From Bacteroidales bacterium (lineage in GTDB: Bacteria; Bacteroidota; Bacteroidia; Bacteroidales; Muribaculaceae), in the NCBI GenBank assembly GCA_003150235.1, contig QAMW01000017.1, positions 62,001 through 126,000 of the forward strand: a stretch of DNA of 64,000 bases, read 5' to 3'. The stretch's first letter is position 1. The number at the start of each line of letters is the position of its first letter. Positions 43,095 through 52,118 of the stretch are shown here, one piece after another. The notes under the pieces were generated by a model. The model did not search any database. It was not told where the DNA came from and worked only from the letters and a program-made list of their open reading frames with translations. The position numbers and the translations under genes are program-made.

Positions 43095-45908
43095 ATGAAA
43101 AAATTTTTACTCACAATTTTAGGAGTGTTAATGGCACTCCCGTCAATCGCTTACGATTTTAAGGTTGACGGTCTTTATTATCGCTATCTCTCCGACACTG
43201 AGGTGGAGGTCACCTACATGCAATTACACTGGAGTGGAAGCCAGGCGGACAGGGATGTGGTCGTGCCTGCAAAGGTGAGCTATGAAGGTAAGGAGTATGA
43301 TGTCACTGCAATAGGCGATGAAGCTTTCTCGGGTGAAAGAAAGATGAAGAGCATCGTATTGCCGGAAAGTATCACCAAAATCGGCAAACTTGCTTTCCAT
43401 ATTTGCGAAGACCTGCGCTCCATCGTGATTCCAGAAGGGGTCACGTCATTGGGAGAAAAATGTTTCGACTGCTGCTACGGACTGCGTAGTATAACTCTGC
43501 CTTCCACGCTTGAAACAATAGAAGCCGAGTGTTTCGATGGTTGTGTTTCACTGAAAGACATTGTTATCCCGGAAAAAATTAAGACAATCAACAGTGAGAC
43601 CTTTTTTGACTGCGCCGCACTGGAAACCATAATTTTGCCTGAAAGCGTCACCGAAATAGGTCGTGAGGCATTTGCAAACTGCGATAAGCTTGCCACAGTG
43701 TCTATGCCCGGTGTCACTTCAATCGGCGAAGAAGCTTTTTTCTACTGCCTGGATTTAGGTTCAGTCTATATGCCAAAGGTGGTCACACTCGGCGACCGCG
43801 CTTTCGGCTGTTGTGAAAGCCTGACCTCCATAGTGCTTCCTCCCTCGATAGAAGAAGTGGGGCTGCAGGCATTTCAATTTTGCCACAATCTGATTAAGTC
43901 GGCATTTCCAAGCACTCTTAAAGTAAGCCCGTTTAGATTCGGTGTTACCGTGAGATACAATCCGAGAGGTGTCATTCTTGAGGATGGCTGGATTTATGGA
44001 CCGGACAAAGAGTCGATATTGTTTGCGCCATACACCCTTGCCGGGGAATATGTGGTTCCGGATAATGTGAAGACCATCGGTGACGAGGCATTTAGCCGCT
44101 GCCGGTTTAGCAGCGTTACCATGACGAATGTAACATCAGTCGGCGACGCGGCTTTCCGGAATTGCCCCAATCTGCACACAGTAATGCTTTACCCTTCGGT
44201 TTCGGGAATTACGGAGGGTGCTTTTGAAGATTGCAGTATAAGGAAAGGTGCATATCCTACGACTATGAAAAATCCATTCAGGGAGCCGACGTACTATGAT
44301 TGTATGGGATATGTAGGATATGATCCGGAAACCTCGATTATAGAAGATGGTTGGATTTTCGGTCAGAACAAAGAGTCGATATTGTTAATGCCCTATAACT
44401 TTACGGGTGATTATACTGTTCCCGCTTCAGTGAAAACCATCGGTGAAAATGCTTTTGCTTTTTGCGACGGATTGACTTCGATTGACCTTACGTCGGTCAC
44501 AAAGATTGGGGAGAATGCTTTTTTTGACTGCGACGGATTGACTTCCGTCACTATCCCTCCCACGGTTACGGCAATCAGAAATAATGCATTTTGTGACGCT
44601 AAAAATATAGAACGTGTCGACATCTCCGATTTGTCGGCTTGGTGCCGGATTAATTTTTCAAGTTTTGACACCAACCCGCTTTCTTATGGCGCCTTCTTAT
44701 ACCTCAATGGCGAAAAAATAGAATCACGATTAGTGTTGCCTTCTGACATAAAAAGTGTTGGATTCAACGCCTTCAAGGGTTACAAGCATATCGATACGGT
44801 GGTGGTCCCCGGAAATATCATGAGATTAGGTGAATTTTCGTTGGATTGCCCGAATCTGAAAAATGTAATATTTACTTACAGCGATTCGCCGGTGGAGATT
44901 CCGAATTTTACATTCACAGAGTCGCTGACCAAGATTTATTATAACCGTCCGGTTGGCGATGAATTCGACATTCCTTATGACAATCTTGGCACTCTCATTA
45001 TCGGTAATGATGTCACGGAAATTCCTGCCGGGGTATTTAAGAATGCACCCCTGTTGACCGAACTGCGACTCGGCACCAATGTCAAGAAGATAGGCGACAA
45101 CGCTTTCAGTAACTGCACCTCGCTTTCCCGCGTGATTATTCCGCCTTCGGTCGAGACAGTCGGAGCATCGGCATTTGCCGGATGCTCCGGCATCAAGTCG
45201 GTCATAATGGGCGCACATATACAGAGCATCGGTGAAATGGCTTTTGACACATGTCCGTTAACAGACGTGTATATCACCGCGCCGACAGCTCCTGCGGCTT
45301 TCGACAATACGTTTGGCGATTATACCGGTACTTTGCATGTGCAGAGCAGTGAGGCGCTTTCTTTGTATTCAGGAAGCAAGACCTGCTGGAATAAATTCGG
45401 CAATTTCAAGGTGATGGAAGTGCCTGACGACATCGAGTTTGATGTCAAGACAGTCGAAGGGGAGCACGGGACCGCCTATCAGATTAATGCCACATTCTCG
45501 GGCGTTACAGTTACTTTGCCTTGGCTCTTCTTCCGCAGCTCAAATCCTGAGGTGGCAACGGTTGATGAAAATGGTCTTATAACGCTTACGGCAAATAAGA
45601 ATGAAGGTGCAGAAATTAAAGTGTCTGCCGATGATACCACTACTGAGGGCAAAACCAGCACCATCACAATCCTGTCGCTGTATGCCAACGGCCCTGTCGC
45701 CAAATTTGAGATAAACGATATGGGTGATGTGTCAGGCATAACCGACATCTTATCTGACAACAATACTGCAGGAGAAATAGACTATCAGATGCCATACGAG
45801 GTCTACAGTCTTAACGGTATGCAGGTTGCAACCTCCGTTGAAAATCTCTCCGGCGGATTCTACATTGTCCGTCAAGGCAAGATAGTAAAGAAGATTCTGG
45901 TTAAATAA
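43095..45908 (+). CDS. BspA-type leucine-rich repeat surface protein with Ig-like and C-terminal sorting-like modules
   Basis: 937 aa with signal peptide MKKFLLTILGVLMALPSIAY. About 20 LRR_5 repeats of roughly 23 residues (LRSIVIPEGVTSLGEKCFDC, LTSVTIPPTVTAIRNNAF). Two spaced blocks are internal duplicates: ILEDGWIYGPDKESILFAPY and IIEDGWIFGQNKESILLMPY, each followed by a VP...VKTIG repeat. A bacterial Ig-like (BIG2) domain at about 775-865 (SSNPEVATVDENGLITLTA) and a C-terminal module (YEVYSLNGMQVATS...KIVKKILVK) follow. BspA-type proteins bind host or bacterial surfaces; that role is inferred. It stands alone between repeat arrays. Confidence 0.88.
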   Translation: MKKFLLTILGVLMALPSIAYDFKVDGLYYRYLSDTEVEVTYMQLHWSGSQADRDVVVPAKVSYEGKEYDVTAIGDEAFSGERKMKSIVLPESITKIGKLAFHICEDLRSIVIPEGVTSLGEKCFDCCYGLRSITLPSTLETIEAECFDGCVSLKDIVIPEKIKTINSETFFDCAALETIILPESVTEIGREAFANCDKLATVSMPGVTSIGEEAFFYCLDLGSVYMPKVVTLGDRAFGCCESLTSIVLPPSIEEVGLQAFQFCHNLIKSAFPSTLKVSPFRFGVTVRYNPRGVILEDGWIYGPDKESILFAPYTLAGEYVVPDNVKTIGDEAFSRCRFSSVTMTNVTSVGDAAFRNCPNLHTVMLYPSVSGITEGAFEDCSIRKGAYPTTMKNPFREPTYYDCMGYVGYDPETSIIEDGWIFGQNKESILLMPYNFTGDYTVPASVKTIGENAFAFCDGLTSIDLTSVTKIGENAFFDCDGLTSVTIPPTVTAIRNNAFCDAKNIERVDISDLSAWCRINFSSFDTNPLSYGAFLYLNGEKIESRLVLPSDIKSVGFNAFKGYKHIDTVVVPGNIMRLGEFSLDCPNLKNVIFTYSDSPVEIPNFTFTESLTKIYYNRPVGDEFDIPYDNLGTLIIGNDVTEIPAGVFKNAPLLTELRLGTNVKKIGDNAFSNCTSLSRVIIPPSVETVGASAFAGCSGIKSVIMGAHIQSIGEMAFDTCPLTDVYITAPTAPAAFDNTFGDYTGTLHVQSSEALSLYSGSKTCWNKFGNFKVMEVPDDIEFDVKTVEGEHGTAYQINATFSGVTVTLPWLFFRSSNPEVATVDENGLITLTANKNEGAEIKVSADDTTTEGKTSTITILSLYANGPVAKFEINDMGDVSGITDILSDNNTAGEIDYQMPYEVYSLNGMQVATSVENLSGGFYIVRQGKIVKKILVK

Positions 45909-45964
45909 ACAGTGCGGCAGTAGTGACGAGTGGAAGCTCGCCCGCCATGCAACCTAAAGATTTT

Positions 45965-46010
45965 ATCCCTCCGAGAGACGCAATCTGTTTCCCGGAGGGA
46001 TAATCTTTTT
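45965..46010 (+). terminator. Terminator of the LRR protein gene
   Basis: Stem ATCCCTCCG/CGGAGGGAT with a 19-base loop, followed by AATCTTTTTA, 57 bp after the stop. It overlaps a degenerate fragment of the large inverted repeat family (to about 46066), so the terminator seems to be made from repeat sequence. Confidence 0.6.
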
Positions 46011-46069
46011 ATATCCGTGGGCACTTCGCTCAACTGCCCGGAAATTTGGATTTTTTCCTTGCGGAAAAG

Positions 46070-46150
46070 AGTGGTCAGTTTTCAGTTGTCGTCATTTGCC
46101 GCGCGTAGCTGTAGGGGCGCCTGGGAGGGCACCCGCGATGCGAGGATGTG
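46070..46150 (+). repeat. Heptamer tract and GC-rich unit
   Basis: GTCAGTTTTCAGTTGTCGTC leads into GCGCGTAGCTGTAGGGGCGC at about 46105. This repeat and the LRR-gene terminator fill the 318-bp gap 45909-46226. Confidence 0.65.
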
Positions 46151-46170
46151 CGCCAGCCATGTAAGGAAAA

Positions 46171-46209
46171 TAAAAGAGGGTGCATCCGAAGCGATGCACC
46201 CTCTTTTTA
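46171..46209. terminator. Bidirectional terminator after xylE
   Basis: A 12-bp stem AGAGGGTGCATC/GATGCACCCTCT flanked by TTTTTATT on the plus side and TTTTATTTT on the minus side, 18 bp from the xylE stop. It can end both the xylose operon and rightward transcription from the LRR gene. Confidence 0.88.
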
Positions 46210-46226
46210 TTGGATGAGTGATGATG

Positions 46227-47717
46227 TTACTTCTTGTTGCGGTTGCGCCAGAGGGCGGTCATATCCTCCAGGGTCTTGCCCTTGGTCTCAGGCACGAGCT
46301 TGTAGACGAATATTGCCGCGATGACGCAGATTACGCCGTAGAGCGCGTAGGCAAACATGTGACCGAAACGGTCGCCCATGCCACCCAACTCCATGTTATA
46401 CATCGGCACGAATGTGCTCGATACGATGAAGTTGAATATCCACTGGAATGCCACTGCGATAGCTACTGCGGCACCACGGATGGTGTTGGGGAAGATTTCG
46501 GAGATGAGCACCCAGCATATCGGACCCCATGAGAACATGAACGATGCCGAGTAAACCATGATGCTGACTACCGGGATAATCGGAGCTACGCCGTCAACGA
46601 GATTGGATATTGCCACACCGAACGCTCCGACAGCCATGCCTATCGAACCCCAGATGAGGAGCGGCTTGCGGCCGATCTTCTCTACGGTGAAGATAGCGAC
46701 AAGAGTGAAGCTGATGTTGACAATGCCCATGATGATGGTCTGTACCATCGGGTTGCCCATGTTCATCGACTCGAATATGCGCGGAGCATAGTAGAGCACG
46801 GCGTTGATACCGACAGCCTGCTGGAACACAGAAAGCATGATACCGACGAATATAACCATGACGCCGAACGAGAAGAGACGTTCGCTCTTGACATCGACGG
46901 TCGACTTGATTTCGTTGAGGATTTCACGCGCTTTCTTTATACCGTTGATACGCGCAAGCACACTGAGAGCAGTCTCGTCTTTGCCGACAAGGGCAAGATA
47001 ACGGGGCGATTCGGGCACAAGGCATACAAGGAGCGTGAACGCGCCGGCGACGAATGCCTCGCTGCCAAACATGTAGCGCCAGCCTGTCATGATGGTCCAT
47101 GCGTCGGAGCCTGAAACCACGATGTAGATGTTTTCAGCCGTCTTCTCGATGATAGGATTGGTGTGGTCGCCGAGGATGAGGAAGTTGACGAAATATACCA
47201 CAAGCTGACCGAAGATGATGGCAAACTGGTTCCATGACACGAGGGTGCCTCGGATATCAGACGGTGCAACCTCGGCGATATACATCGGGCATATTGCAGA
47301 GGCGAGACCCACGCCTATACCACCGAGCACACGGTAGAAGTTAAACATATAGAGAAGGCTCATCGTGGGTTTCCCCTTCTCGAAAAACAGAAATTCGGGA
47401 TAGTAGGAGCCGAGCGCCGACAGGAAGAAGAAGATACCGGCGAGGATAAGCGACTTCTTACGGCCTAATTTCGTAGCGCAGATGCCCGAGAGCGCACTAC
47501 CTATGATACAGCCGAGCAACGCGCTCGACGAGGTGATGCCATGAATGACATCGGTATAGACAAAGTCTTTTGCTCCTAAGAAAAATGCCTGAAGCCCTTT
47601 CTCGGCGCCTGATATCACAGCTGTGTCGTATCCGAACAGCAGACCGCCGAGCACGGCGACAAGCACAATCGAAAAGAGATAGGCTTTGCTTCCTTTTTCA
47701 GGATATTCCATATTCAT
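46227..47717 (-). CDS. xylE: Sugar porter family symporter, probably D-xylose/H+ (XylE-like)
   Basis: 496 aa, 12 predicted membrane helices of the MFS sugar porter family. Signatures: GGLLFGYDTAVISG in helix 1, GRKKS after helix 2, PESPRYL after helix 6, GRKPLL in the second half and the C-terminal PETKGKT. It sits in the inner membrane and imports a pentose or hexose with protons. It is the last gene of the xylose operon, 104 bp after xylA, which argues for xylose. A strong hairpin lies in the gap with xylA. The alternative Met two codons in (MEYPEKG) is equally plausible. Confidence 0.88.
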   Translation of the reverse strand: MNMEYPEKGSKAYLFSIVLVAVLGGLLFGYDTAVISGAEKGLQAFFLGAKDFVYTDVIHGITSSSALLGCIIGSALSGICATKLGRKKSLILAGIFFFLSALGSYYPEFLFFEKGKPTMSLLYMFNFYRVLGGIGVGLASAICPMYIAEVAPSDIRGTLVSWNQFAIIFGQLVVYFVNFLILGDHTNPIIEKTAENIYIVVSGSDAWTIMTGWRYMFGSEAFVAGAFTLLVCLVPESPRYLALVGKDETALSVLARINGIKKAREILNEIKSTVDVKSERLFSFGVMVIFVGIMLSVFQQAVGINAVLYYAPRIFESMNMGNPMVQTIIMGIVNISFTLVAIFTVEKIGRKPLLIWGSIGMAVGAFGVAISNLVDGVAPIIPVVSIMVYSASFMFSWGPICWVLISEIFPNTIRGAAVAIAVAFQWIFNFIVSSTFVPMYNMELGGMGDRFGHMFAYALYGVICVIAAIFVYKLVPETKGKTLEDMTALWRNRNKK

Positions 47718-47744
47718 GATATTTTTGGGTAATGTGATAATACG

Positions 47745-47784
47745 ACACTATGACAAAGCCCTCTGCGGGGCTTCGTCATAGTGT
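47745..47784 (-). promoter_or_regulatory. Intercistronic hairpin between xylA and xylE
   Basis: A near-perfect 18-bp inverted repeat (ACACTATGACAAAGCCC and its complement with one mismatch) around a 4-5 base loop. No T run follows on the minus strand, so it is more likely an mRNA-stabilising or partial read-through structure than a full terminator. Confidence 0.6.
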
Positions 47785-47821
47785 GAAAAATCGGTTAACT
47801 AAGTAGCCACAAGGCTATGGT

Positions 47822-49141
47822 TTAGCAGCTGTAAAGTGCTACGATTGCCTCGTAAAGTTCCTGCTTGCCGCTGGTCTGCTTGGGCTCGCCGTTGGCTTTG
47901 CCATACTCATATACTTGCTCGAGGGTGAGGGCGCCGTTCTCGAATTCCTTGCCCTTGCCGCCGTCAAATGATGCGTAGCGGTCAGCGAGCATCTTCTTGT
48001 AGGGTGACTCCTCAAGGATAGCGGCTGCGTTTTCAAGGGCGCGAGCCATAGCATCCATACCTGAGATGTGGGCGATGAAGATATCCTCAAGGTCAGTTGA
48101 GTTACGACGGGTCTTGGCGTCGAAGTTGGTACCGCCGTTGCCGAGACCGCCGTTGCGGATAATCTGCATCATAGCCTGGGTGAGCTCGTAGTTGTCAACG
48201 GGGAACTGGTCGGTATCCCAGCCGTTCTGATAGTCACCGCGGTTGGCGTCGATAGAGCCGAGCATGTGGTTGTCTACTGCCACTGCGAGTTCGTGCTCGA
48301 ATGTGTGACCTGCAAGAGTTGCGTGGTTCACCTCGATGTTTACCTTGAAGTCCTTGTCGAGGTCGTGAGCCTTGAGGAAGCCGATTACAGTCTCGGTGTC
48401 AACATCGTATTGGTGCTTTGAGGGTTCCATAGGCTTCGGCTCGATGAGGAATGTGCCGGTGAAGCCTTTTGAACGAGCATAGTCGCGGGCAAGACGGAGC
48501 ATGGTTGCGAGATGCTCTTTCTCACGCTTCTGGTCGGTGTTGAGAAGTGACATGTAACCTTCACGGCCGCCCCAGAATACATAGTTGGTACCGCCGAGAG
48601 CGATTGTTGCGTCGATAGCGTTCTTGATCTGAACGGCAGCGCGAGCCACTACGTCAAAGTCGGGGTTGGTTGCAGCACCGTTCATATAACGTGCGTGACC
48701 GAATACGTTGGCAGTTCCCCAGAGGTTCTTGATGCCTGTCTCAGCCATCTTCACCTTCAGGTAGTCTACGATTTCCTTGAGGTTGTGCTCATATTCCTCT
48801 ACAGAGTTGCCTTCGCTCACGAGGTCGATATCATGGAAGCAGAAATATTCGATGCCCATCTTCTGCATGAACTCGAAGCCTGCGTCAGCCTTCTGCTTTG
48901 CGATAGTCACAGCGTCGGTACCTTCGTTCCAGGGGAATTTCTTGGTTGTTCCGCCAAACTGGTCGCCGCCCTCTGCGCAAAGTGTGTGCCACCATGCCAT
49001 AGCGAATTTCAACCAGTCTTTCATCTTCTTTCCAAGAACTACCTTTTCAGGATCATAGTAGTGGAACGCCATAGGATTCTTGCTGTCCTTGCCTTCAAAC
49101 TTGATTTTGCCGATACCGGGAAAATACTCTTTTGTTGCCAT
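47822..49141 (-). CDS. xylA: Xylose isomerase
   Basis: 439 aa, the long class II form. It converts D-xylose to D-xylulose with two divalent metal ions. Visible features are FCFHDIDLV (catalytic His with its Asp), NYVFWGGREGYM, the metal-ligand region LIEPKPMEPSKHQYD, KVNIEVNHATLAGHTFEHEL and LGSIDANRGDYQNGWDTDQF. Cytoplasmic. It lies between xylB (63-bp gap) and xylE on the minus strand. Length and motifs match Bacteroidetes XylA closely. Confidence 0.98.
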   Translation of the reverse strand: MATKEYFPGIGKIKFEGKDSKNPMAFHYYDPEKVVLGKKMKDWLKFAMAWWHTLCAEGGDQFGGTTKKFPWNEGTDAVTIAKQKADAGFEFMQKMGIEYFCFHDIDLVSEGNSVEEYEHNLKEIVDYLKVKMAETGIKNLWGTANVFGHARYMNGAATNPDFDVVARAAVQIKNAIDATIALGGTNYVFWGGREGYMSLLNTDQKREKEHLATMLRLARDYARSKGFTGTFLIEPKPMEPSKHQYDVDTETVIGFLKAHDLDKDFKVNIEVNHATLAGHTFEHELAVAVDNHMLGSIDANRGDYQNGWDTDQFPVDNYELTQAMMQIIRNGGLGNGGTNFDAKTRRNSTDLEDIFIAHISGMDAMARALENAAAILEESPYKKMLADRYASFDGGKGKEFENGALTLEQVYEYGKANGEPKQTSGKQELYEAIVALYSC

Positions 49142-49204
49142 TGCTTATTTGTTTTTAAAGTTTGGTTAATATAGTTGTTTTAGTTGTTGCTTTATGGGAT
49201 GGAA

Positions 49205-50692
49205 TCAGCGGAGATACATTTCGAGACGCTCTTTCCATAGATTATAGGCATCCACGTATGCCTGACGGTCGGCGGCTACCGGCTCGATTACCTCGATGCG
49301 GTCGAGGGTGGCAAACGCCTCGTTGTTGTCGGCATAGATGCCTGCTCCGATACCTGCGCCCTTTGCCGCGCCTACAGAGCCGTCGGTGTCATACAGTTCG
49401 ATGGTCGCTCCGCTGATGCCGGCAAGAGTCTCGCGGAAAAGCGGGCTGAGGAACATGTTGGCGTGACCGGCGTGGATTTTCTTGACATCCATGCCGAGAC
49501 CTTCCATGATTTCGATGCCGTACTGGAACGAGAACACGATGCCTTCCTGGGCGGCGCGTACGAGATGATGCTTCCCGTGACGGATAAAGTTGACCCCGTG
49601 AATCGAGCTTCCTATCTCGCGGTTCTGAAGCACACGCTCCGCTCCGTTGCCGAAGGGAAGTATCGACACTCCCTCGCTGCCTATAGGAGCCTTGGCGGCA
49701 AGATCGTTCATCTCGGCGTAGCTAATGCCTTCGGGAGCGACGTTGCGCTTCATCCATGAGTTGAGGATGCCCGTTCCGCTGATACATGCCATGATGCCGA
49801 GGCGTGTCTGACCGGGAGTGTGGTTAACGTGGGCGAATGTATTGACGCGCGACTTGGTGTCATAGTTCACCTCTCCGTTTACACCGTAGACCACACCCGA
49901 GGTGCCTGCGGTAGAGGCAATTTCGCCGGGGTTGAATACATTGAGCGAAAGCGCGTTGTTGGGCTGGTCGCCTGCACGGTAAGTCACGGGGATGCCTTCG
50001 GCAAGACCGAGGTCGGCTGCCGCTGCGGCGGTCACGTAGCCTTGCACCGCAAATGTGGGCACGATTTCAGGTATGATGTCGCGGCTGAAACCGAGATACT
50101 CGAGAAGGAAGTCGGCTACGTCGCCGGTCTTGAAGTCCCAGAGCATAGCCTCGGAAAGACCGGAAATGGTCGTGCATACACGGTCGGTAAGCCTCATGGC
50201 GATGTAGTCGCCGGGAAGAAGTATCTTGTCGATTTTTTCAAAGAGTTCCGGTTCATGCTCCTTTACCCATGCGAGTTTGGTGGCGGTGAAATTGCCGGGA
50301 GAGTTAAGGATGTGGCTCAGGCACTGTTCTTCGCCTATCTCCTTGAACGCTTTTTCTCCATACGGTACACCGCGCGAGTCACACCAGATGATTGCGGGAC
50401 GAAGCACATTGCGGTCTTTGTCGATACATACGAGTCCGTGCATCTGGTAGGAGATGCCGATAGCCTTGATGTCTTTCGGATTGATGCCCGATTCTTTTAG
50501 AATCGCTTCGGTAGACTGCTTGAGATGACCCCACCACTGGTCGGGACGCTGCTCTGCCCAGCCCTGTTTGTGGGAGATTATCTCCGCTTCAACCTTCGGA
50601 TAGAATGCGGTCGATACACACTTGCCGGTCTCTGCGTTGACGAGACTCGCTTTTACCGACGAACTGCCTATGTCGTAACCTAATAGATACAT
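49205..50692 (-). CDS. xylB: Xylulokinase
   Basis: 495 aa, FGGY kinase family. It phosphorylates D-xylulose to xylulose-5-phosphate, feeding the pentose phosphate pathway. The N-terminal ATPase motif MYLLGYDIGSSSVKASLV, the substrate region ISYQMHGLVCIDKD (with QMHG of xylulokinases), YRAGDQPNNALSLNVFNPGE and ASTAGTSGVVYG are clear. It is 28 bp after the Nudix regulator gene and 63 bp before xylA, so the operon order is regulator-xylB-xylA-xylE. Confidence 0.96.
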   Translation of the reverse strand: MYLLGYDIGSSSVKASLVNAETGKCVSTAFYPKVEAEIISHKQGWAEQRPDQWWGHLKQSTEAILKESGINPKDIKAIGISYQMHGLVCIDKDRNVLRPAIIWCDSRGVPYGEKAFKEIGEEQCLSHILNSPGNFTATKLAWVKEHEPELFEKIDKILLPGDYIAMRLTDRVCTTISGLSEAMLWDFKTGDVADFLLEYLGFSRDIIPEIVPTFAVQGYVTAAAAADLGLAEGIPVTYRAGDQPNNALSLNVFNPGEIASTAGTSGVVYGVNGEVNYDTKSRVNTFAHVNHTPGQTRLGIMACISGTGILNSWMKRNVAPEGISYAEMNDLAAKAPIGSEGVSILPFGNGAERVLQNREIGSSIHGVNFIRHGKHHLVRAAQEGIVFSFQYGIEIMEGLGMDVKKIHAGHANMFLSPLFRETLAGISGATIELYDTDGSVGAAKGAGIGAGIYADNNEAFATLDRIEVIEPVAADRQAYVDAYNLWKERLEMYLR

Positions 50693-50720
50693 TGCGTTAA
50701 ATTACTTTATGGTTAATTTA

Positions 50721-51452
50721 TTATCTTCTGTGTTGGTTGTAAGTCTTGCGGTCAAACTTGTAATATCTCGCCGCGCGGTGAGCCACACCGGTCTCTCGCT
50801 CTTCGAGAGGTATCACATAGTCCATCATCGCGATTTTCTTGTGGAAGTTTCTGACATCTATCTCGCGGTCGTAAATCACCTCGTAGAGTGTGCGCAGCTG
50901 CGTGGCGGTGAATTTCCTCTGTAACAGGTCAAACAAGACGGCAGGATTAACGTCGATTACCCTCCGTATATATTCTATAGCCTCTTTTACTATAAGGTTG
51001 TGGTCGAAGGCGAGGTCGGGCACATCGGGGAGTGACACCCATGTTGACTGATGCTCGTCGAGCGACTTGTCAAGCGCCTTGTCGATTTTCACAAGCGCGA
51101 GGTAGGCGATTGTCACGATACGCTCCACATGGGCTTTCTGGGCGCGTTCAAGCCAATGCACGTCGCGCGGGTCACGTGTGCGGTCTTTTGAGCCGAATGC
51201 CTTGAATTGCATAAGATTGACCGATTTAAGACCCGTAAGCTCCATCAACACTCTTTTTGCCGCCTGGTCAAGGTCCTCATCCTGATAGATAAGGCTGCCC
51301 GGCAGTTTCATGTCGTGGTAAGCCTTGCCGTCTTCTACGCCATGGCGGTTGACGAGCAACAATTTAAGTTGCTCGCCATCAAATCCGATGACCACGCAGT
51401 CAACCGAAATATGATTGTTCGCCAGGGGCGGATAGGATAGATTGTTTTGCAC
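50721..51452 (-). CDS. Nudix-domain transcriptional regulator of the xylose operon (NrtR/AraR-like)
   Basis: 243 aa. The N-terminal Nudix fold (VDCVVIGFDGEQLKLLLVNR) has a degenerate Nudix box: R67-V-L-M-E71-L-T-G74 where active enzymes have R-E-L-x-E-E-x-G, so two of three catalytic glutamates are lost. The C-terminal winged-helix part (FDLLQRKFTATQLRTLYEVI, then YDREIDVRNFHKKIA) is that of NrtR-type regulators. Such proteins bind sugars or nucleotides instead of cutting them and regulate adjacent sugar genes. It is the first gene of the xyl operon and has a good promoter, suggesting autoregulation by a pentose-derived ligand. Confidence 0.88.
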   Translation of the reverse strand: MQNNLSYPPLANNHISVDCVVIGFDGEQLKLLLVNRHGVEDGKAYHDMKLPGSLIYQDEDLDQAAKRVLMELTGLKSVNLMQFKAFGSKDRTRDPRDVHWLERAQKAHVERIVTIAYLALVKIDKALDKSLDEHQSTWVSLPDVPDLAFDHNLIVKEAIEYIRRVIDVNPAVLFDLLQRKFTATQLRTLYEVIYDREIDVRNFHKKIAMMDYVIPLEERETGVAHRAARYYKFDRKTYNQHRR

Positions 51453-51481
51453 GGCGTTTTGTAAAAGTGTTTTTGATAATG

Positions 51482-51512
51482 CAAATATAGCGATGCTTTC
51501 TGTAAAAACAAT
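51482..51512 (-). promoter_or_regulatory. Promoter of the xylose operon
   Basis: Minus strand: ATTG (51512-51509), a 19-bp spacer, TATATTTG (51489-51482), 30 bp upstream of the regulator's start codon. Confidence 0.68.
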
Positions 51513-51670
51513 ACTATTTTATATGTTATAAAGCATTGTTTTTGTGTAGCGATAGTTATCGTAGCTATTACAATATCCCTAAATGCCTTATTGTAAGGAG
51601 TACAATAACTATTCTGTGTCTTATGTTAAATATAGTTAAAGAGATGCAAGACGTCAGTTTTCAGATTTCG

Positions 51671-52066
51671 CTGCGTAGCAGTAGGGGGGCTGGAATGCCG
51701 CCCGTGTGTCGACAAGAAAGCATTCATGGCGTGTGGCGGTCGCCTTTCCAGGCAATGTCACTAACTTAAGTATTTTGCCCGGAATGGGCAAGATGTCGTT
51801 AACCGCGGGTAGCCCCGAATGGGGCACCCGTGGAACGCAAGCCCTACCACAATATACAACCCTGAAAAGGGTTGTATAAATATATGCTAATCAGATGCCT
51901 ATGCAACCCACTTCGGGGTTGAGCCAAGGAGAGAGGTGCTTGAGCCACGGGTATGCCTTCGGCATTACCCGCGGTTAACAAGATGAATCCCCTTGCGGGG
52001 ATTTATGGCACTTGCGCTTAAGTTAGTGACATTGCCCTTCCAGGCGCCCCTACTGCTACGCGATTG
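51671..52066 (+). repeat. Composite repeat: 272-bp-family element (copy 3) nested inside an inverted GC-rich unit
   Basis: The complete multi-hairpin element is 51758-52029 (272 bp), bounded by AATGTCACTAACTTAAG and its inverse. It is flanked outside by GCGTAGCAGTAGGGG (51674) and, inverted, GCCCCTACTGCTACGCG ending at 52065, so the whole block is a nested palindrome of about 390 bp. Stems inside: GCCCGGAATGGGC, GCCCCGAATGGGGC, CAACCCTGAAAAGGGTTG, CAACCCACTTCGGGGTTG, GGTATGCCTTCGGCATTACC, ATCCCCTTGCGGGGAT. The gap 51453-52118 holds this and the xyl promoter only. Confidence 0.85.
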
Positions 52067-52118
52067 TTTTTTTGCATTTTTCAAATGCCGCGATTGGTTG
52101 TTTTGCATTCCTTGGCGG

